Shown: positions 38,505 through 50,700 of the stretch, one piece after another
Layout: each line of letters begins with the position of its first letter
How positions within the stretch are numbered: position 1 is the first letter of the stretch
Source of the DNA: Steromphala cineraria
Lineage: Eukaryota > Mollusca > Gastropoda > Trochida > Trochidae
DNA length: 64,000 bases
Reading direction: 5' to 3'
Assembly (NCBI GenBank): GCA_916613615.1
Contig: OU744720.1
Location: forward strand, 76,659,338-76,723,337
The notes under the pieces: generated by a model
The model's input: the letters and a program-made list of their open reading frames with translations, nothing else
Told to the model about the DNA's origin: nothing
Database searches by the model: none
Program-made: the position numbers and the translations under genes

Positions 38505-39814
38505 AACTGTCGGTGACTCCCAAATTTTGTACATGCCAAATAAGACGACATCCATATAACAAATAGTTTGAGGGTCATTCTGTGATTTTCATTATATTCA
38601 CGCGTGCCAAAACACCTGAAATCACATTCATTTCCAACATCCAACGTATTTATCCCAACATGCCAAATAAATAGTTCTCAAAGAAATTCTTACAACATCC
38701 TTATGAATATGCAGAAGCAAAATGACTCGTGTTTCTAACATAAAAACTATCAATACCAATTAATTACTGTAAAATCATTATATTTCGCGGGGGTTTAATT
38801 TTCGCGCAATTCGCGAAAATATATACAGATATATATGACATGAACGTGGAAACACATTGAAACAATCACAGGCAAGTAATATCTGCCAGTCGAGCCAGTC
38901 ACGCGAGTCGATGTTTTACAAAGGAAGCATTGATGTCATTTCAAAACATATCTTGTAAAATAAATTACTTTTGTCTAAATGGTGCATTTTAATGAAAATA
39001 TAGAGAGAAATGATAAGTATTCTGTCTGCTTCACATACGTTTTCAACATAACGTTTGACTAATTGACGCTTGTCTGTATTTCTTGACCGATTTCGTTCAA
39101 ATTTGAGATTTAGGTTTATCTCAACATATGAAAACGATATATGAGTGCAAATGTCCAGGTTTTGAATATATTTTTTTTATAGTGTCCACTCCGAGATTCG
39201 AACCCCTGTGACTCAATGCATCTGATAATCCAAAAACACATGTGGATGGTTTTATAGACTCTTTATTCAATTCGTAACGCAAAATACTCAATTTTCATAT
39301 ATTCAATCATAACCACATCTTGTTCATTTTGTTTACCTGAAGTACAATTGTATTCTTTAGATAATATCAGTAAATAAACGTATGAGAAGTTCGTTATGGG
39401 TATACAGCAGGTGCCATGCTGTTTAAGATAAATAAACGCATCTAATTGTAAACCATTGATTGTTTAGATTCAGTATTTACTCTGATCAATAACCAGCAAC
39501 ATATGTATACCTGTATACAGGTAAGTATGAAGACACCAACTGTTATACTTCAGAAGCTAGCTCGGACAATATTGAAATATCGAAACATCTGTTGCCTATT
39601 TTGCCGGGCGGAAAATGGAAATATAAACTTTCAATAAAGGTATGGTAGTGTTTATTGATGGATTTATGAAGCGCACATGTGACAGGGATGCTTGAATTAC
39701 ACCAGTTATTCAATACATTTATGATGACACCTTAAATGTGTCAAGTACATATGAAATATGACTAGCATAAATTCACACATAGCAATATATTGATAACATT
39801 ATATAAGATGTACA
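38505..39814. other. Intergenic
   Basis: A CpG-bearing short palindrome at about 38785-38820 (TTTCGCGGGGG ... TTCGCGAAAATAT) resembles a common dispersed mollusc repeat. A tRNA B-box-like GGGGTTCGAATCTCGG on the minus strand near 39191-39206 may be the edge of a decayed SINE. No gene. Confidence 0.4.
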
Positions 39815-40168
39815 TTAAAGGGGTAGTATCACTTTTTAATGGGAATATAAAATGATGTCAGGAAAATGTAAATAAATGATTCGAATTGAAAGGCAATGTA
39901 TTTCAACTAAATGAAGCAGTAATAGATAAAATATATAGAATGTAATGTTGAGCCATGCAATTCCTTTTTCTCACATAAAAGGAAGGTGTTCACACAAAAA
40001 GGGCCGCCAATAGACTTAATGAGAATCTTAATTTGTTCTCAGACTTTGGATGTCAAGTTTGTGAAATGGGCTTTTTGACACTTTCAAAATAATACATTAA
40101 GCATTAACGTACAATTATCAATGCGTAATTGAAAATACAAAATTAAAAAAGTGCTACTGCCCCTTTAA
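39815..40168 (-). mobile_element. piggyBac-like MITE, copy D
   Basis: TTAA at 39815-39818 and 40165-40168; ends AGGGGTAGTATCACTTTTT and AAAAAGTGCTACTGCCCCT. Same orientation as copy C. Confidence 0.87.
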
Positions 40169-40745
40169 AGTACCGACGTTTTTTTAAGGAAGACGAGAAT
40201 ATGTCACCTCTCAACAGTTTGTTATCTTACACCATGCCAATATTAGTCAATATTATAACATATCTAAGATGATGTATGGAAATATATATATATGGCCATA
40301 TACTGAAGAAAAGAATAATTGATTGATAGGTTGTTTGTAAATAAATGTTTGTAAAGCAGGTCTTAAAAAGTTTCATAACGATATATCTCGCAATGAATAT
40401 AAATATCGCTTAACAGCATAATATATGCCGGTTCTATACCAGTTGGATAGTTTCAAAGTCAGTGCATGTACTCGTGCAAGGTTAAATGTTTCCGGTAAAC
40501 AGTACACGTTCCAAATGTGAATTTATCCCAAATCAAACACATCAACCAATCAGAATCGAATATCAAGCACTGCCAACTCCGAAGGGGTATCCTTGAAATA
40601 TAGGTAAGCAACGTTCCAAACCATTGTGTTCCAAGATCCCATCTTCATTTTTGCATGTAAAATGCATCATTGTTATACAACTTCCACTGTCACATCACAT
40701 TATTACTTTTAAAAAATCAGGATTCATTATCCAGTTGTTCCTTTT

Positions 40746-40925
40746 TCAACTAAACGTGTTATTTGAATCATTCGCGGTCCTTTGTGTACTCTGCACAGCG
40801 TCATGTTGGCTGGTCGCGGTGTGGAGCAGGAACTCGGACACAAACCCCAGGACGGTCAAGTGGATCACCCAGAGAATAATAGTGATGACCAGAACAATCT
40901 GAATCCGTCTTGCTAGAAGAACCAT
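40746..40925 (-). CDS. Possible N-terminal exon of a type II membrane protein
   Basis: A 59-codon frame starts MVLLARRIQIVLVITIILW, then VIHLTVLGFVSEFLLHT: a short basic start, a strong hydrophobic segment and a polar stem. A good splice acceptor (TTATTAACAG) precedes it at about 40962 in what would be the 5' UTR. A donor could lie within the polar part, but no continuing exon was found. The layout resembles a Golgi glycosyltransferase anchor, and the GalNAc-transferase gene lies 9 kb further along the same strand. That gene already has its own anchor, so a link is speculative. Confidence 0.35.
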   Translation of the reverse strand: MVLLARRIQIVLVITIILWVIHLTVLGFVSEFLLHTATSQHDAVQSTQRTANDSNNTFS

Positions 40926-41082
40926 TGGAGATCACTGCTGATCTCTGGTTCTGCTCCTGTTAATAACAGAATATAATACAACATGACATAAGCTTACTAT
41001 GAATAACAGATAGTTCTGCTTCATGGTTCAATCTCATTCAATCTCATTAAAATGATATCTTAATTGCTTCACTACTTTAAGC

Positions 41083-41187
41083 AGATTATAACGTAGTGTA
41101 GCAAATAGATCATATTTCAATAAGATTGAATCTTATCAAAATGTTATATATATTGCTTCACTACGCTCACATATAGTATAATCTGCG
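41083..41187. repeat. Foldback repeat (CGTAGTG / CACTACG family)
   Basis: AGATTATAACGTAGTGTAGC ... ATTTCAATAAGATT pairs with AATCTTATCAAAATG ... CTTCACTACG ... TATAATCT. Half copies lie at 32697-32768 and about 55863-55895. Confidence 0.75.
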
Positions 41188-44100
41188 CAAAAAAGTCGAG
41201 TAAAATTATTTAAAGGAGATTGCTTTATGGCTACATGTATGTACGGAATAGAGGTCATTAATACAGTCTGGGTTCCATTCAGCAAGCCTACATATAGATT
41301 GAATTGTTGTCTATTAAACGGCGTTGTTCACATATGCTAAATACGAACTGATATGACATCACCATAAAGGCTCATGATTCTTCCTGTTCAGTTTGTCCAG
41401 TTCTTTGAATAAATTCTAATTCTTTGAAACAAAATTACGATATTATTAAATGATATTCTTATTTTGTTGTTATTTAAGATAATAAATATCTTTGTTAGGT
41501 AGGCACATTAACACTACAGTTATGATATCATTATTTACAAATACTTTGTACACAGTTATCATCTCAAGAAGCCAAGTCTTAATAAAAAGCAAATTCGAAA
41601 GATCTATTATTTCTTATCATTAATTCCTACTTAATTCATCCGCAGTTACCCAAACATATCGTGATACAGTTGAGATGAGCTGAGGGCGGAACCCTGGGTT
41701 ACCGAGGATGAGTTGATTCTAACACTTATCTTTCAATGCAAGACAAGATTGCCAAATTGTACATATGATATTCTTACCTGTTCACTTGATCTTGAATTGT
41801 GTGTACAAATGCATGTAACAATAAATAGCATGCATGATCCGTGTCGACGTCGTTATGGTCATAACTTCATGCTTTAATGTATTGTATGAAACATGTGTGG
41901 AGCAGCTGTAACGACTTTTCTTTTCAACAGTGTAACGATCTTTTAACTTCACCGCTGAATGAATTTGCCTGTCTAGAAGAATTGATAAATGCTTAAAGCT
42001 TTCCTGTTGAGTTAGTGATCGTTTGTACTTGACAACTTTATTGAATTTTATTTAGAAACGGTTTAATACAATAACATTAATTAATATTAATTCATCTTAT
42101 TTCAGTCCTAATTGTTCGAAAGGTAATTATCATATGGAATAATCAACTGCATGAATATTTATATGATAATAATTATTATTCTTTGAATATAAATTTAACA
42201 AATCAAAATCAACAAATCTTGTCTGTACAGTTTATGTACATATTACATTTCGCAAATTACAAGTCTACATGATTCAATTTTTGGCGCATATCCAATTTCA
42301 ATGCGAAATCATATACAGATGCAGTTTGAAACATTGCAACAGTCTGTTTTACAACACTTCATTTTCCATTTGTGAAACGTTAAGTTCACATTGCTAAATG
42401 TGAATATTACTTTTCATTTAAATATAAAAATGAGTTTCGACTAGAAAAAGATGGATAATAGAACAGCGAGTCGAAATTTACAAGATTGAATTGTTAGTTT
42501 TAAACTGCAGGCTTGGACTTGTCTTTTCGAGAATTACATGGTTGTGAACGACATATTTCATCTTGCGAGTTACGAGTCTAAATGGTTTTATGTTTGGCAC
42601 AAACCCCCTTCCATAGTAATTCAGAGTGTTAACCCGAGACTAGAAAATTGGATTGTAAACTTCACAACTATTATATTGGTAGTTGAAACATAGCCTTCGT
42701 TTTAAGATAATGATAAAATACCATAATTTCTAAAAGCCATATATTCAGTTACCTTTTGTTGCATTTCAAGTGTTAAACAAAAGTTGATAGCACCACTTTG
42801 CAAATGCTAACTCTCGTTTCAAGCTAACCTGTTTCTCAATATTTGTTCTTGATGCCGTTTCCAAGGCATTTTATTTAGGATATGAAAACAAGTATTCCGG
42901 GAAACGATTGTATTGTATTCCATTTTATTCAAAATCTTTTCTAGGTAAAGGTGTTTTATGTATACATGTGCTCATATTAAAATATCTCACTAATTATGTT
43001 AGAACCAATGAGTTATAACTATATGTATTATCAATATCTGATGAAATAAGACATGCCATAAATTGCGATATGTTGCAAATGTGTTATGAACCTTAGCGCC
43101 AGTTTCATTGTTCCGTTACGAAAATCACGTGACATCGGATACGGGACTTCTTTACAAGCTACCCAGCTTTTGGCAGGACCGAGAGCTTCCGGGTAACACG
43201 CGAAAAGCGTGTAGCACGTGCAAAGTCGTGTCAAGGTGAAACAGTGCAATCGTGTCATTTACAGCCTTACGTAAACGCTAAAGCCTGATTAGATATAAAG
43301 AGGAATGTCAATTCTGTTTCATTTGATATTTGTCTATATCAACATTAATAGATAACATCAAACTAAGTCTCGTTTGTTGTTTGAAATTTGCGTTACATCA
43401 TTTTCTCTATAAGAGATTTATCCATACGCACTGACATGATTGATTTCAACATTGAAGATGCTTTTGACTATTCTAATAAACGGAATTATGACCTTCAGAC
43501 TTAGGAATGCCATAGAAAGTAACACTCGCGAGATGTCATATAGTTTTAACAACATACCTGTAAGTAAAATGATATATCAAATATCAGTTTACATTCACTC
43601 GTGTTGAAAAAACAATGTAACATCTCTGCTCTGATGCTGTTCTTTATATGCGAGATTTAAAGGGCCATTGCGTGAGTTGTTGGGGTCACATACAACTTTA
43701 TAAATAGTGTCATTTGATCGAGAAGTATCGACTGTTGCAAGAAAGCATCATTTTAAAGCTAATCGACGTTTTGAAGGTTTGAAGTCGTGATTTCGGTTGG
43801 AAACTAAAACAAAGACGCGCGTCAATAAGTCAAACGTAATTTTGGAACTGATAACGAGTTACGAGTTAATACTGTTTGGTGTGTTATGTAACGTATATCC
43901 TTGTACATTGTAAATTGTGAATTTCTTCTGCGTACATAAATTGTATATTTGCCATTTTGAGAAGAATGTGTGAGATTTCATTCTTTATATAATGAACTAT
44001 GCCATTTACGTTTGTAACATAGCAAAACAATGTATCATGAAAATCATTGAATTCCTCTTAATAAAAGACATGGCGCTTCACAGAAAGATAACATCAAAAG

Positions 44101-44458
44101 CGGTTCACAACTTAGTAGGCCTAAATGAGACTGACTCATTTAACTTTATGACATAGTATGTGAAAATGAAAGGGGAAATAGTTTGTGAATGAATGCAAAC
44201 AATATTTTAGAGAAAATATATTGCTAATACTTCCCTTCCATTATTTACGTTGGTTTCTTGACAAGAACTTTTTGTGAAACAGATGATTTGTGTTATCTTG
44301 TATTTTGGTGAGCTTTTAATGTTTCTTTCTAGATAACAATTCTGATGAATGTTTAGAATGAGTTATGGCTATTGTTCGTACATAGCTTGAATGCTATACA
44401 TTTTCTACATGTAAAACGTTTATATTCTTCGGTTAATTGTCATTTTCAGAGAGTGGTT
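41188..44458. other. Intergenic / upstream of IgSF gene 3
   Basis: No gene recognised. A less AT-rich patch with several CpGs at about 43090-43260 could be regulatory. TTTCAG at about 44444-44449, just before the start codon of IgSF gene 3, may be the acceptor of a 5' UTR intron. Confidence 0.4.
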
Positions 44459-47400
44459 ATGATGAAAACTAAAGACTATTTGTTGATAGTTTGTATGATG
44501 GTGTCCGAGTCCTTGTCACTTTCACTAGGTAAGTACATGAAATCTCTGGATAACTGGAAAAATATAATGAACATTGATTGCATGTCGTTATATAATATTT
44601 GAAATATTTCTCATGTAAGTACATTTGTAAGTGTTGGGAATGCAAGACGTTAAATGGTAATTTAAGCACTTTATGTCAATATGCATTTTTATGAAAACAC
44701 AAAGTCATGATGTTTATTGATATAATTTTGATTTAATTCAAAGCTAATACAACATTTATAGGGGGAATGATATTGATATGGTTGAGTGAAATTTGAGTCA
44801 GCCTTCCGCGCTTGACGTCATAATGGCATGACGTCAACGATGAATAATTGGCCTGTGATTCAGCTGTTAATAGAAATAGTCAAATTATTTGGTAATGTGA
44901 CAGTCTTAAGTAAATCAAGCCTTGCATTCGTGTAATTTAACAATATGGTAGCAACGGAAATTCTTTTTTGACAAGGATGTGATATTTTCCCTCAATATAT
45001 CCATTGACTTTCTCAGAAATGAACGTATCGCTAAAACCACTATCGGGAAGCAGGAAGTTGGTTTACGCAAGACCGGAAGAGACCTTAATAATCAACTGTT
45101 CCATCGATGGTGTCAATGATCCAAGGTAGGTAACTCTTGAAAATGTTTTTACTGACACTAAGAGTCATGTAACCTCAAACGTGTGAAATGTTGGTGACAT
45201 TTATTTTCATGAAACACATTTTTTGGAGAAATTGTTGCAGCGAGTGTTCCTCGTATCTTTAAATTAGATTTAAAAAGATGTTAAATTACGTAATGCGACG
45301 ACTAGCTTTTCAAATTGATAAAAAAATTGAAAATTAATGATTAAATGATAGAGTATTTGATTATAGTGACATATATAATTTTGGTGGCTATTGAAATGGT
45401 GAACTTTGAATGTAGAAAAGACTTTCAATTACAGTATTACACATGGGAATGGTCGTATGGTAGCAAGGAATCGTATTTTTCTCATATGATAACAATTTGC
45501 ATAGAAACTGCAATAAAAAGAACTATCAAATTGCTTTCCGTGTAAACATATTCCTTATCAATTGCTATCATTGTATCAGTTGTACATGTGACATTCACTG
45601 GGCGCATCACCACAGGCCCAAAATCGTTCCCGCTGCAAAAAAATGAACGACCCCTTAAATTCAACTATGGAGGTGTTGAAATCGAGGGGTTATCTCAAAA
45701 ACCTTTTTTGAACTTACACTGACGCGAGGGCCTGTAAGGACTACTCCCAAACAAAAATGCTGTTTTTCACGAAGTAAATGTTCATGATGAAATAACGATC
45801 GATGAAACGGTGATCTTTGGAGTATCATTTTTATCAAAGCTGATGTTTTGTACATTCCATGTGGGTTGATTAGGTTTAGTGACATCTGAATAATTGAAAT
45901 ATGATGATAATGGTTATGTCCGGACTGCCAGAACGAACCAAGAAACTGATTAGTGGTGTTATAGTGGCCATAATTAACGACCGGCTGCATGTATGTATGT
46001 TGGTCTGGTATCAATCTACGGCTACCTCATGTTGTGCTTAGGAGGAATGGCTGTGTAGTGTTTAGTGTTTACTGAGGAATTGATTTACTTGGGGAAAATA
46101 ATCACTTCATCCCTACATTTATTTGTATGAATTTAATTATGCACAGGGAGCACTTTTTTAACCATCACTCAAAATAATGACAGATCTCGATCAATCCCAT
46201 TAATTTTAGGTTATAGAATATACAGTCTAAGTAAACCTAGCCTCAATAATACTCGCTACACTCCCGATATTCTGTTTCCATATCGGGAGTGCAGCGAGTA
46301 GCCTATTATTGAGGCTTGGTTTACTTAGACTGTAGGATACGTTCCTTAAATTATAGCTAAAGGCATTTCTCCGAAACGTAATGCAACCAAAATTATTGTC
46401 TTTGTAAAATGAGATTCAATAGTCGTAAATTATCAACTGCTTTATTCTGAGATCATGATAATTAGCGCCCCATTTAATCATGATTGTACCAACCTTCATT
46501 TTTATTGTAATAACAATCAAATTAACTTTTTAATTGTTCAAATTAATAATTTTATTATCAGTTGACTTTGTATAGATTTAACATTTCAAATCGAATTTTG
46601 ATATTTCATAGCTTCAGATGGACCAAGAACGACTTCCTTCTAGATGAAGAGAGTAATGAATTGAAGGTGAGGAAAGTGTCACAGGAACAGGAAGGAGAAT
46701 ACAACTGCCACGTCACTTCCGGGTTGGGGACACTCCGCTCAGAGACGATCACCCTCAAACTGGCAGGTAACCAATACTGAAGCACACGGGTTCGAATCTC
46801 GGATTGTGTCCATGTGAAAGGATGAAAATCTCAACACCTCAACTGTTTAGATAAAGCTTCATTTTAAATTTGGACGAATTCGAAATAAAGATTTGAGCAT
46901 AATTATCTACATATCACAAAGACCCGTTTCCTATTCGAACCTTTGTGCATAAAAGTTACACAGAGTATCCATCATTAGATTCGCCGTATTTGAGATTAAC
47001 GGTTGATGGTAAGAATGATTCCGGGTATCCAGATTTATCCTTTTGATGTTTTTTTTTTACATTTTCACTTTAAGTCATGAAATATAACTGAAGTCAATAT
47101 TCTAAAAAATAGTAAGCTGTATCAACTGCAGAAATCAATTAGATCAGTTGATTTTACTGGCGCTTTTGTTACTTTGTTTCCTTCAATTACAGTTATATAA
47201 TTATGAAGAAAACGCATCTCGGATATGAAAGAAAATGTAACACAATCGTAATCAGAAAATCTCATCCCTCTTCTTTCCTGTCATGGGTTCACAATCCCAC
47301 CAAACACCCGTATGATGACTTTACTTATACATGTAAGGAGATGTATTTGAATGGTAAACATAACGCTTCATTTAAACTCTATCTGCTATATAACCGAGCA

Positions 47401-47696
47401 GGTTTTACCTGGATATTAGGCGCTATACAAATCAGCTGTCATTCTATATTTACTGCTTGACTTATCTTCATTACAGAGATGAGGTCAACAGCAGGTCCTC
47501 CGCCAATGAAAGAGATACAGGATATGGACCTCCTGCAGTGTGATGTATCTCCCCACTCGGTACCTCCTGCACAGGTGTTCTGGTTCAGGAATAAGAAACA
47601 GCTTGGTAGAGAGGCTGAACATTTGTACACTGACATCAACGGTATCGTGTTTATATCATCTTATATACTGCCACTACTGCTTCTACTATTACAACA

Positions 47697-47731
<35 letters not shown>

Positions 47732-50700
47732 TACTACTATTACTACTAACGCTACTTACACTACTACTATTACTACTGTCACTACTACTGCTGTTACTTC
47801 TTATACTTATACGACTACTACTACTACTTATACTGATACTTCTACTACTAACACTACTAACACTAACACTACTAACACTTCTGCTACTACTTCTACCAAC
47901 CCTACTAACACTACTACAACTTCTTCTACTACAACATCTGCTACAAATGCTGCTACTACTTCTGCAACTTGTACTTGTAAGTACTTGTACTACTACTATT
48001 CTACTATCACCACCACAACAATTACCACTACTTCTACTACTACTGCTGCAACCAAAACTACAACTACCACTACTTCTATTACTACTACTACTACTACTAC
48101 TACTATTACTACGACTACTACTGCTACTACTACTTATAATAAAAATGATACTACAAATAGTACTTCTGCTGCTGCTATTATCTAAACTTATAATTATAAT
48201 TACGATATTATCAGTTTCCTAATTTTATTGGTTAGCCGAGAGATAACCAGCTGTACAACATTTAATTCTACGAAGACAAGTACCGGCAGTATCAAATCAG
48301 AGCCAGATAGATAAAATTCTGGTCTTACACGTGTTAGCGATACGAGATTGGCATACGGTTCCCTTGGAAGGGAGACAACTCGTCATTCCTTGGTTATTGC
48401 ACCTGGGTCTTCATTGCTTATTGCAATCCTAGAACACCGTAAAGCTGTCTTAGTACAAATATATTGAACAAAACGAACAGAATTAAACTGCAACTACATA
48501 ATAGATGATTCCTTCATCAATAGTTTGATTGTCCTGATCGTTACACCTGTTCAGGGCGCCTGGTATTCATGTACAAGACCCCGGATGACAGGAGGGCTCG
48601 GTACCAGTGTATGGTGACCAATACCATTCTCAACAACAGCGTCACAGGAGACGATATGTACTTCAAAAGTCGATTAATATACGGTGATTAAGTTTTATTA
48701 TACAAAAAGAGAGAAAGTTTTTACCCTGATCTGATTTTTCCGGGAATATCACTTTGTAGTTAAATAATTATGCCTTCTACGATTGTGTTAATGTATTTTT
48801 ATCATTAACTTAAAAAGATCAATCAACTACTGAAAAAAATATTGTAAAATGTAATTCACTATAAATAAATGATTGTATACTTACGTGTATGTTCCTGGAA
48901 ATACTGAACTTACAAATAGTTTCATTCACATCGCCCTTTCTGTTAATAATCATTATCGCGGTTTTTATGTCTTTCACATTCTCTCCCCACAGAGGCAGCT
49001 CAGTCATACCCGAGTCCTTATTTGCAGCCAATGAAAACACGTTTGCGATATCCACGACTTGGGTAATTCTTAACGGTCGTTAAGTGACATGGAAAGCATC
49101 ATGCCTTTAGGTTTATTTTTCATTAACAGTGTGAGAGGGAAAATATTTGAAAATCAGATATGGATAGAGTTTTCATTAGAAATTAGAAAAATTATACTGC
49201 TTCGAATTGTGTAAATTGTTATTTTTTTATGATAAATTTTATTTTGATAATTTACCAAATAAAAACTAATGAGAAGGTGAAAAGACATATTTGTAGAAGG
49301 AAGAGTTATCTCCCCTGGATGTTAAATTTCAACGATAGCAGTCTAAGTAAACCTAGCCTCACTATTATCCGTTACACTGCTATACTGAGTCTAGAAAGGT
49401 TAGGTTTACTTAGACTGCAACGATAGCTTTGCCGAATCACATGGGAATAGCCGAGCTTTTGCGAATGACCTCTTTTGAAACGGCGTTTAGTTAGTTTTGA
49501 AACTAACTTCGAGTGCCTCCAATCAGCTTTCTACCTTTCTATCCCTTTCTATAATAGAACAGAGGCTAACTCGGGTTTGGTATGACTGAGCTGCCTCTGT
49601 ACGGAGAGAATGTGTCTTTCAGTGAGAGTTTCTTTGTAAGGTTCTTGCCTGTAAATAATAAGGTAAATTAATTTTCATAATCAATTTTGATTATTTTCCA
49701 GCCCGCCAACAAACACGACCGATACTTGTGAGTTCTACTGAAATAGTGACGGGAGTGGAGGGGGAGGATATCGTTATGGAGTGTGTTTTTACAGGGGAGT
49801 AAGTAAAACTTTTCAATAAAAAATTATTCGTAATCTCAATTGGTTATGTTCGATAACTGGAGGCAGTAAGCAGTAAAACTCTTTCACTTTCATCTGATAT
49901 ATGCTGTGCAGTTGAACCTTTAAAGGGAAAGTAACACGTTTAGGGAGAATATCAGGTGATGTCAGGAAAATGAAAATTAATGGTTCAAATAGAAAGGCAA
50001 TGTATTTAAACTAAATAAATCAGTACTAATTCAAATATATAATGTAATATTAGCTATGCGATTCCTTTTCTTACACAAAATTAATTAAAGGTGTTCACAC
50101 AAAATGGCCACTAATGGATTTTATGTGAATCTTCATACTTTGTCCTCTGACTATGGATGATTGACATTTAGCAATAACTGACAATTATCAGTAAAATATT
50201 TAAAATATAAAATTATCAAAAATCGTGCTACTGCCCCTTTAAATCGAAGTAGAATTGGTTTACCTCTTTTAAACGACGCTTACAATGATTACAGAAATAT
50301 ATCCGCAAATCTGGTCATCACACATTCATTCTATTTGAGACTAATTCTCTCCAAGTAAACAATACAATAATTCGAAATTATTTTCTTTTCTTATTTCGTT
50401 GTCAAAAAATTTACAACGATTTTTTCTAAGTTGGTATCACTTTTCTATTTACGTTGATGATATTTTGGGTCATTTGCGACTCGTTTTTAAGTAAGAGGGA
50501 GATTTCGTGTCATACAGATTGCAGCAATACACTCAAATCATCTTAACTTATACGATTTTTAAATAGAGGATACTAAACAACGCATCATGTAATACAACTT
50601 TTTAATGAAACTGTGGTTATTTTCTGTGAAATATGTTTCGTCATTTTATGAAATGTCTATCAATATGCTAAAAGTGTAACATTGTTCGTCTCTTCACAAT

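Larger units (their letters stand above)
48969..49614. repeat. Inverted pair of about 40-bp arms in intron 5 of IgSF gene 3
   Basis: ACAGAGGCAGCTCAGTCATA (left, about 48989-49008) is mirrored near 49577-49604, and the match extends outward through ACATTCTCTCC. The left arm contains a splice-acceptor-like sequence (CTCTCCCCACAG). Confidence 0.8.

Noticed and set aside
43031..43258. 75-codon minus-strand frame in a CpG-containing patch
   Set aside because: No domain and no splice partners; more likely regulatory DNA or an unnamed repeat.
45661..46014. 117-codon minus-strand frame
   Set aside because: Lies antisense in intron 2 of IgSF gene 3, with no domain signal.
47479..48222. 247-codon Leu-rich plus-strand frame
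   Set aside because: Its first part is exon 4 of IgSF gene 3; the remainder is read-through past the GT donor into the ACT microsatellite.
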